Of a DNA stretch of 38,823 bases, positions 33,128 to 38,823 are shown piece after piece. Under the pieces are notes generated by a model. That model did no database searches, was not told the origin of the DNA, and was given only the letters and a program-made list of their open reading frames with translations. This DNA comes from Planctomyces sp. (GTDB taxonomy: Bacteria; Planctomycetota; Planctomycetia; Planctomycetales; Planctomycetaceae). Made by a program: the position numbers and the translations under genes. The stretch is from positions 1 to 38,823 of the forward strand of contig PNLE01000011.1 in NCBI GenBank assembly GCA_013822855.1, given 5' to 3'. Every line of letters begins with the position of its first letter. Position 1 is the stretch's first letter.

Positions 33128-35020
33128 ATGAAATGGTTGATCACTGCCGCTTTGGGCCTGATGGTGGGCGCGGCGCTTTGTCTGGCGATGTTTCAGGATC
33201 ACGCGACAACCACCGCCGCTGCGGCCGACGTCGTCGCAGCCGACTCTTCCGCCAAGCCGCGCGATGCCGGGAGCGGTCGACCACTCGACGACTCCACGTA
33301 TCGCAATCCCCGCAGCCTCGCCATCTCGATCGATCGAAAATCGGCGCTCGTCGCCAACACCGGTGGTTCGATCGCTCTGGTTGATCTCGAAACCTCCGCA
33401 AAGCGGGATGAACTGAGCCTGCCCCATGTTCCCTGGGATCTCCAGTGGGTGGGCGACAACCAGGCGGTGGCCACCCTGCGGGGATCCGGCGAAGTGGTGG
33501 AACTCCTCGTGAAGGATGGGAAGCTGTCGGCGGGCCGTCGGCTGTCCGTCGGATTGGAACCCTGCGCGATTGCCGTCGATTCCAGCGTCAACCCGCCCCG
33601 CGCCTATGTGGCCGTCTCCGGCGATGATCAACTGGCGGTCATCGATCTCCAGACCTTTGGGCTCATCCGCAAAGTCAAGGTTCCTGGTATTCCGCAGCAG
33701 GTTCTCCTCTCGCCCGACCACAAGTGGCTCGCCGTCGCGTCGCAGGTTCCCGGCAAGGTGACCGTCTTCGAGACGAACACCTTGGAGGTGGCCGGTGAGC
33801 ACAAGGTCTACACCGATGGCTTCAATCTCGGCCCGATGGCGTTCGAACCCGGAACCGGTTCGCTGCTGGTGAGCTGTGCCGTCAATCGGGGCTTTCCCGT
33901 CTCCTTCAGCAACATCGAGCGGGGCTGGGTGATCGACAACCGCCTGCTCCGCATGCCCATTCCCAAAGGGGAACTGGGTGAGCAGGAACAACTCGGCCTG
34001 GACGAATTCCAGAAGGGCGTGGGCGATGCCTACGCGACCCGCGTCTCGCCGGACGGCCGATGGATCGTCATCACGGCCAGCGGTTCGCATGAACTGATCA
34101 TGGTGAAGCGGGACGAACTCCCTTGGATGCCCGGCGACCCCGGCGACTTTGTCCGCCCGGAATTGATCGGCAACAAGTCCCGCTACCGACGGGTTCCCCT
34201 CGCGGGAAGACCGCTCGATTTCGAGTTCATCGACGACCGCCGGATCGCCGTCGCCAACGGGCTGACCGAACGGATCGAGATCGTCGATCTCGATTCGGGA
34301 GCCATCACATCCTCGATTCTGGTCGGCATCGACCCGACGGATAAGCCGCTCTCCCGTCGAGGGGAGGAGACCTTCTACGATGCCCGTCACAGCCTGCATC
34401 AATGGTTCAGCTGCCACTCCTGCCATCCCGACGGCCACACCGCCGGACAGCTTTTCGATACCCAGAACGATCGCAATTACGGAGCCGCCAAGCTGACACC
34501 GTCTCTATTCCATGTCGCCCAGACGGGGCCATGGACATGGCACGGCTGGCAGCGGGATCTGGGGAATGCGATGAAACGTTCCATCGAGGAGACGATGCAG
34601 AGCGACAAACGCTCCACGGCCGAGCAACAGGCGGGCCTCGTCGCCTATCTGGAAACACTGCGCCCCGCCTCATGGGTCGGGCCGGTGTCGGCCCGCAGCA
34701 CGCCACCGGATGATCCCGCCTGGCACGCCGGCCGGGCCCTCTTCTTCGGCAAGGGAGCCTGCGACAACTGCCATCAGGGGGACTTGATGGTGCACGACGA
34801 CTCGTTCGAGATCGGTCTCAAGAGCCGCAACGACGACGACTACAAGTTCAATCCCCCGACACTGCTGGGCGTCAACCTGCGGCGGAGGTTCCTGCACGAC
34901 GGCCGCTCGCGCAGCCTGCGGGATGCCCTCGAAAAGTACCACGCTCCCGAGAAGGTGGCGGGTGAAAAACTGACGCCGGAAGAGCTCGAACAGCTCCTGC
35001 ACTACCTCAATTCGCTGTAA
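33128..35020 (+). CDS. Secreted beta-propeller protein with two c-heme motifs
   Basis: 630 residues from ATG 33128, with GGAGAG about nine bases upstream and a signal peptide (MKWLITAALGLMVGAALCLA). A frame from 33065 adds 21 non-signal residues. The N-terminal 390 residues look like a YVTN/WD-type beta-propeller with repeated RNPRSLAISIDRKSALVAN, PCAIAVDSS..AYVAVSGDDQLAVIDL and QQVLLSPDHKWLAVAS strips. The C-terminal cytochrome part has CHSCH at about 429-433 and CDNCH at about 545-549, arranged like the di-heme peroxidase/MauG domain (ARHSLHQWFSCHSCHPDGH; PTLLGVNLRRRFLHDGRS). It is expected to carry electrons in the periplasm. The catalytic substrate is unknown. It is divergent from the DUF5009-like gene. 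Confidence 0.88.
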   Translation: MKWLITAALGLMVGAALCLAMFQDHATTTAAAADVVAADSSAKPRDAGSGRPLDDSTYRNPRSLAISIDRKSALVANTGGSIALVDLETSAKRDELSLPHVPWDLQWVGDNQAVATLRGSGEVVELLVKDGKLSAGRRLSVGLEPCAIAVDSSVNPPRAYVAVSGDDQLAVIDLQTFGLIRKVKVPGIPQQVLLSPDHKWLAVASQVPGKVTVFETNTLEVAGEHKVYTDGFNLGPMAFEPGTGSLLVSCAVNRGFPVSFSNIERGWVIDNRLLRMPIPKGELGEQEQLGLDEFQKGVGDAYATRVSPDGRWIVITASGSHELIMVKRDELPWMPGDPGDFVRPELIGNKSRYRRVPLAGRPLDFEFIDDRRIAVANGLTERIEIVDLDSGAITSSILVGIDPTDKPLSRRGEETFYDARHSLHQWFSCHSCHPDGHTAGQLFDTQNDRNYGAAKLTPSLFHVAQTGPWTWHGWQRDLGNAMKRSIEETMQSDKRSTAEQQAGLVAYLETLRPASWVGPVSARSTPPDDPAWHAGRALFFGKGACDNCHQGDLMVHDDSFEIGLKSRNDDDYKFNPPTLLGVNLRRRFLHDGRSRSLRDALEKYHAPEKVAGEKLTPEELEQLLHYLNSL

Positions 35021-35096
35021 GGCGAGCTATGGGTCGTGTGAAGTCGCTGTCACGAGTCTTGTCGGCGTCTTGGTCGATCACTTCGCGTGTGGGCAA

Positions 35097-35516
35097 CTAC
35101 TTCTTGACCCAGTAATCGAAGACCAGCACGTTTTCCAGACGTGGGCCGACGAGTTTGACAAACTCCTTGTGGGCCGGGTGCGGCAGGTAGGTGTCGCGAT
35201 CCTTGTCGCTCTTGAACGAGACGACATAGCCGTGGGTGAAGCCCCCGGCCTTCCCTTCCACGCTGATGTCGGTGCCGCACTCGAAATCGACGATCTCGGG
35301 GATCTTCCCCTTGAGGTCGCCGAACGCCTTGGTCACTTCCTCGATCTGCTCGGGCGTCGTTCCGGCCTTGTACTGGAAGAGGACGACATGGCGCAGCAGC
35401 TGCGGGGCGGGATCGGCGCTCATGGCCACTTTCGGAAGGAGGGAGGTTGTCACGGCGGCGGCGAACATCAGGCCCAGCAGGGCCATCTTGACGGAGCGGA
35501 TCGATGGAGCGGTCAT
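35097..35516 (-). CDS. Dabb-family (stress-responsive alpha/beta barrel) exported protein
   Basis: 139 residues from ATG 35516. An in-frame TTG six codons earlier was rejected as weaker. A signal peptide runs to about residue 33 (ending AMSA). The remainder is a dimeric alpha/beta-barrel (Dabb) domain: LRHVVLFQYKAGTTPEQIEEV, FGDLKGKIPEIVDFECG, THGYVVSFKSDKDRDTYLPHPAHKEFV and the final strand VLVFDYW. Most Dabb proteins are cytoplasmic, and secreted versions are frequent in planctomycetes (recall). Some members degrade aromatic or heme-like compounds, but no catalytic residues can be assigned here. It is a monocistronic-looking gene on the strand of the aroC-yjbQ pair. Confidence 0.85.
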   Translation of the reverse strand: MTAPSIRSVKMALLGLMFAAAVTTSLLPKVAMSADPAPQLLRHVVLFQYKAGTTPEQIEEVTKAFGDLKGKIPEIVDFECGTDISVEGKAGGFTHGYVVSFKSDKDRDTYLPHPAHKEFVKLVGPRLENVLVFDYWVKK

Positions 35517-35588
35517 GGCGTCTCTTTCATTCAACGGGGTTTGACGGGCGATTCATACGCGTTTCAATTGGAAACAGCGCTCGGGTGG

Positions 35589-35615
35589 CATGCCCCGCAG
35601 CTTTGTGCGGGCATG
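35589..35615 (-). terminator. Strong hairpin after yjbQ (GTGGCATG-type)
   Basis: CATGCCC(C)GCA (35589-35599) pairs with TGCGGGCATG (35606-35615) across a GCTTTG loop: 10 bp with one bulged C. It lies 43 nt past the yjbQ stop on the minus strand. No U-tract follows. Preceding plus-strand bases are GGGTGG, so this may be an interspersed repeat acting as a transcript end. Confidence 0.5.
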
Positions 35616-35657
35616 TATTTGTGACATTCAACGCACTAATTTGTGTTGCGATTCGCA

Positions 35658-36080
35658 TTACTGTGATGTCATCAGTGTCAGGGAGAGTCGGCGGGAACCT
35701 CCGTGGTCGCGGTGTTCGCAAAGATAGATCCCCTGCCAAGTCCCCAGGACCAGACGGCCCGTCGCCACGGGAATCGTGACGCTGCTTCCCATCAGCGAGG
35801 CCTTCACATGGGCCGGCATATCGTCCGGCCCTTCCATGGTATGAACGTAGGGCCAGGAATCCGGAACCAGCCGGTTGAGCGCCATCTCGAAATCGGTTCG
35901 CACATCGCGATCGGCGTTCTCGTTGATGGTGAGCGATGCCGAGGTGTGCATGATGAACACGAACAGCAACCCGTCGCCCGCCTCCGAAAGTTCCGGCAGT
36001 CTCGAGACCACCTCGTCCGTCACCAGATGACAGCCGCGCGGCCGGGCTTGCAGTTGCATGAAGGAATGACGGATTTTCAT
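35658..36080 (-). CDS. yjbQ: YjbQ/UPF0047 family protein (secondary thiamine-phosphate synthase-like)
   Basis: 140 residues, the usual length. Signature blocks are all present: GCHLVTDEV, FIMHTSASLTINENAD (with the conserved His), DVRTDFEMALNRL, HTMEGPDDMPAHVKASLMGSSVTIPV, and GTWQGIYLCEHRDHGGSRRL with the closing His/Arg. The E. coli homologue has weak thiamine-phosphate synthase activity, but the true role of the family is unsettled. ATG 36080 is only 9 bp past the aroC stop, so the two are co-transcribed and probably translationally linked. No strong Shine-Dalgarno is visible, consistent with coupling. Confidence 0.93.
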   Translation of the reverse strand: MKIRHSFMQLQARPRGCHLVTDEVVSRLPELSEAGDGLLFVFIMHTSASLTINENADRDVRTDFEMALNRLVPDSWPYVHTMEGPDDMPAHVKASLMGSSVTIPVATGRLVLGTWQGIYLCEHRDHGGSRRLSLTLMTSQ

Positions 36081-36089
36081 CGGGGCCGA

Positions 36090-37253
36090 TCAGCGTTCAC
36101 CGGGGGAGGACTTCCAGTTTTTCTGGCCGCACCAGCGGAGCCAGTGGTCGGCCAAAACGATCGCCACCATCGCCTCCGCCATCGGAATGAATCTTGGCAG
36201 GAGGCAGGGATCATGCCGGCCTTTGGTGCGGATCGTCTTCGGTTTACCCTGGCTCGTCATGGTGGGCTGTTCGAGCGGCAGGCTGCTGGTCGGTTTCACA
36301 GCCGCCTTGAGGATGATCGGCAGCCCGCTGGAGATCCCCCCCAGCATACCGCCATGCCGGTTAGTGTTGGTGGTGATGCCATCGATTGCCGGAATCGAGA
36401 CGGGTGATGTCTCCCCTTCCCGGCGGGGAACGAAGTGATCGTTGTGCGCGCTGCCGCGCATCGTCGCGCAGCCGAAGCCGATGCCGTATTCCACCCCCAG
36501 GACGGCGGGCAGGCTGAACAGGGCTTTGGCGAGATCCGCCTTGAGCTTGTCAAACACCGGCTCGCCTAGACCCGCCGGGATGCCCGTCGCCACGATCGTC
36601 GCGGCACCGCCGATGGAGTCCTGCTCCTTGCGAACCTTTTCAATAAGCTTGATCATTTTGGCTCCGGCCGCGTGATCCGGGCAGCGGATGATATTCGGCG
36701 AGCCGTCCGCCAGTTGTTCGACCTGTTGCTGCGTCACCTCTTCGGGATGCGCGACCTGGGCCTCGACTTTGCCCACCTGATGGACGTATCCCACCACCCT
36801 GGCCCCCAGGGCATCGCTCAACAGCCTTTTGGCCACGACACCCGCCGCGACCCGCGCGGTGGTTTCGCGGGCGCTCGAACGGCCCCCCCCGCGATAATCG
36901 CGGAAACCGTACTTCGCATCGAACGTGAAGTCGGCATGTCCCGGACGATAGACATCCTTGATGTCGCCGTAATCCTTGCTCCGCTGATCGGTGTTGCGGA
37001 TGAGGATCGCGATGCTCGTGCCGGTCGTCCGTCCTTCGAAGACGCCCGCGAGGATCTCGGGAAGGTCGGCTTCGTCGCGCTGCGTGGTGATGTGGCTCTG
37101 CCCGGGACGACGGCGGTTGAGATCGACTACGAGATCGTCCACCGTCAACGGGATTCCGGCGGGGACACCGTCGATGATCACGACGTTGCCGGGGCCGTGG
37201 CTCTCGCCAGCGGTGGTGATGCGAAAGGCCTGTCCGAACGTGTTTCCTGCCAT
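36090..37253 (-). CDS. aroC: Chorismate synthase
   Basis: 387 residues, full length. The three family signatures are present: GESHGPGNVVIIDGVPAG (about 17-34), the RRRPGQSHITTQRDE and EGRTTGTSIAILIRN blocks, and the FRDYRGGGRSSARET segment that carries catalytic Arg/His residues. The C-terminal half includes the GGISSGLPI block and NTNRHGGMLGG. The enzyme uses reduced FMN to convert 5-enolpyruvylshikimate 3-phosphate to chorismate, the last common step of aromatic amino-acid and folate synthesis, in the cytoplasm. It heads a two-gene unit with yjbQ; 72 bp separate it from the unknown secreted protein upstream on the same strand. Confidence 0.96.
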   Translation of the reverse strand: MAGNTFGQAFRITTAGESHGPGNVVIIDGVPAGIPLTVDDLVVDLNRRRPGQSHITTQRDEADLPEILAGVFEGRTTGTSIAILIRNTDQRSKDYGDIKDVYRPGHADFTFDAKYGFRDYRGGGRSSARETTARVAAGVVAKRLLSDALGARVVGYVHQVGKVEAQVAHPEEVTQQQVEQLADGSPNIIRCPDHAAGAKMIKLIEKVRKEQDSIGGAATIVATGIPAGLGEPVFDKLKADLAKALFSLPAVLGVEYGIGFGCATMRGSAHNDHFVPRREGETSPVSIPAIDGITTNTNRHGGMLGGISSGLPIILKAAVKPTSSLPLEQPTMTSQGKPKTIRTKGRHDPCLLPRFIPMAEAMVAIVLADHWLRWCGQKNWKSSPGER

Positions 37254-37325
37254 AGTCTCTTCAGTCTACACGCTTCAAATTGGCTCGAACAGCATGACAC
37301 TTCTCGGATGGTGCCACTGCGGCGA

Positions 37326-38823
37326 TCAGTTGTTCGGCGCGGCGGCGGAGTCTTCCGCCTGCCGCAACTGGCTGATTTCCTCGTCGAGGATCTTGAGCGA
37401 CTCCTTCCCCAGATGTTGCCTGGCCAACGTCACGATCGCGTCGCACTGCCGCTTGATCCTCTCCGCGGCGGAACGGCTGGGGATCTTCGTCGCGGCCTCG
37501 ACGCTCTGCGAGCGGATGGCGGAGACCAACGTGGCCACATCCTGATCGACGGGCAACTCGCCGATCTCCCGGCGGAGCGATTCCACCTGTTTCCATTTCT
37601 TTTGGCGAGCGGCATTCCGCAATCGCGCCAGGAGCGAAGTCCGCTTCGCCACGATCAACGTGATCTCCTCCGCCAGGCTGGCCAGACTCGCCTCGGCATC
37701 ACGCCGGGGGCGATCCTCCGGCAACTGGAGCGTGGCGGAAGGATCGGCTCCCAAGATCAAGGGCACGCGCGCAAGCAGTTGATCCCCGCCGAAGGCGTTG
37801 AGCCACACGAGCCGCGAAGTGGCTTCCGGGCCCTCCCCGCGAACATCGATCGCACCCCGGAGATTCGTCGTGGCCAAGGCGAGGATCAATGGGCCGGCCG
37901 CCGAGGTGTTGGTGGATTTCTCCCCGGCTTTCTCAGGCGACCGATCCTCTTCGATGACTCGCTCCAATTGCACGCGGGTCGCCGCCGGCAAGGGCCGTGA
38001 GGTGACGAAGACATCGATCCCGGCCTGTGGCTGGAGGCTTCCCAAGGTGAGAATCGTGACCTCTGCGGATCGGGGATCCGGAGGGATCAGCAAACCCCGG
38101 AGGTCGATCTGGGATCGTGAACGGCCACCCAACGCGGATCTTGTACCCGAATGAATCACCGGGGGCTGATCGGGGACGAGTTCAATCACCGTCCAATCCA
38201 CTCGTTCGCGCCGCGCGACCCGCCCGCTCTCATCCAGATAGCAGATCCACGGCTGCGCCAACGTCCGCAGCGGTGCACTCCAGACGGCAGGCCAGGTCTC
38301 CAGCAATTCGCTCCCTCGAAGTGTGGCCGATAGATTTCCGCTTCCCTTTGTCTGAAGTCGAAACTCCGGCGAGAAGAGCTGGAATGCCGCCTGGACGATC
38401 GATCGTGCCAGCACCTCCGACGTGGGCTGCCTGGAGATATGGATTGCGCGGGTTCGTGAGTACGCTGGCTGTGAGAGTTGGACAGTGGCCTCCAGTCCGC
38501 CACCCATCTCCCGGATCTGGACATTGATGACGACATCGGCAGTCATCCCGTTGATCGCGCCAGGAGTTTTCAAATCATCTTGCCGATCGAGCGATCTCCA
38601 AAGGCCACCGCTGTTTCGGTGGGCCAAATCGCTGATCGAGGAAGCCAGCGAGTCACCATCGAGGATCTGACCATGCGAGCTGAAGGTCTCGAAGTTCCAA
38701 GCCACGAGATACTGCGAGGTCTCCCACTTGGCATCGGTTTTTCCTACTTCGGCAACGGGAGCCGAATGCGTTTCTGGAGCCGCCACATCCTGGGCGAGAA
38801 GTCTCTGCCCGGTCGGCATGAAG
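37326..38823 (-). CDS. Unknown exported protein, 3' part (partial)
   Basis: At least 497 codons, running off the window's right edge; ATG 38819 is probably internal because the residues just after it (TGQRLLAQD) look like the end of a signal peptide. I do not recognise a family. The first half contains beta-rich segments (YLVAWNFETFSS, VVINVQIREMGGGLEATVQLSQPAYSRT). The middle (ATTNLRGAIDVRGEGPEATSRLVWLNAFGG) resembles a carbohydrate-binding-like strand set. The C-terminal 120 residues are helical and charged, a likely coiled coil (EEITLIVAKRTSLLARLRNAARQKKWKQVESLRREIGEL). It is in the same orientation as aroC. Location is inferred to be periplasmic. Confidence 0.6.
   Translation of the reverse strand, partial: FMPTGQRLLAQDVAAPETHSAPVAEVGKTDAKWETSQYLVAWNFETFSSHGQILDGDSLASSISDLAHRNSGGLWRSLDRQDDLKTPGAINGMTADVVINVQIREMGGGLEATVQLSQPAYSRTRAIHISRQPTSEVLARSIVQAAFQLFSPEFRLQTKGSGNLSATLRGSELLETWPAVWSAPLRTLAQPWICYLDESGRVARRERVDWTVIELVPDQPPVIHSGTRSALGGRSRSQIDLRGLLIPPDPRSAEVTILTLGSLQPQAGIDVFVTSRPLPAATRVQLERVIEEDRSPEKAGEKSTNTSAAGPLILALATTNLRGAIDVRGEGPEATSRLVWLNAFGGDQLLARVPLILGADPSATLQLPEDRPRRDAEASLASLAEEITLIVAKRTSLLARLRNAARQKKWKQVESLRREIGELPVDQDVATLVSAIRSQSVEAATKIPSRSAAERIKRQCDAIVTLARQHLGKESLKILDEEISQLRQAEDSAAAPNN

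Overview
This looks like a chromosomal segment of a planctomycete (phylum Planctomycetota, probably order Planctomycetales), with GC content of roughly 60% by eye. The pointers are lineage-typical families: a PVC-type C-terminal c-heme domain, a YdjY-domain protein, a tandem DUF1080 (3-keto-disaccharide hydrolase) protein, a cytochrome/beta-propeller protein, and many signal-peptide proteins of unknown function. They sit among ordinary housekeeping genes (kdsB, pyrG, hflX, yidC, mnmE, aroC). KdsB implies an LPS-type outer membrane. No rRNA, tRNA, CRISPR array, insertion sequence or phage gene was recognised.

Layout. 1-2.0 kb: the 3' end of a c-type cytochrome and a di-heme peroxidase, same strand. 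2.1-7.3 kb (minus): a PLP dehydratase, a HAD phosphatase, and a soluble four-PAS FixL-like kinase with its FixJ-like regulator. 7.7-11 kb (plus): kdsB, pyrG with a hairpin/T-run leader, and a second HAD phosphatase. 11-13.2 kb (minus): an overlapping OmpR-type regulator/kinase pair. 13.3-14.8 kb (minus): a small membrane protein and a YdjY protein. 15.0-15.8 kb (plus): a secreted coiled-coil Cys/His protein. 15.9-17.9 kb (minus): Kup. 18.4-19.1 kb (plus): an ADP-ribosylglycohydrolase-family enzyme. 19.3-21.4 kb (minus): a large secreted protein with a C-type-lectin-like end. 21.4-23.2 kb: a 1.8-kb stretch without an intact gene, possibly holding an eroded MutS-like ATPase gene. 23.2-25.3 kb (minus): hflX and a GNAT acetyltransferase. 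25.7-30.3 kb (plus): a metallophosphoesterase, yidC and mnmE. 30.4-32.9 kb (minus): the tandem DUF1080 protein and an HGSNAT/DUF5009-like membrane protein. 33.1-35.0 kb (plus): the cytochrome/beta-propeller protein. 35.1-38.8 kb (minus): a Dabb protein, yjbQ, aroC and the 3' part of an unknown secreted protein.

How the genes relate. PyrG makes the CTP that KdsB uses to activate Kdo, and the two genes are adjacent. Two sensory pairs are complete on sequence (phospho-acceptor His and Asp present). The c-type cytochromes and the DUF1080/DUF5009 genes are exported or membrane functions common in this phylum. I found no convincing new multi-gene system. The observations most worth following are the pyrG leader, the decayed ATPase region, a family of GTGGCAT-type intergenic hairpins, and the secreted Cys/His protein.
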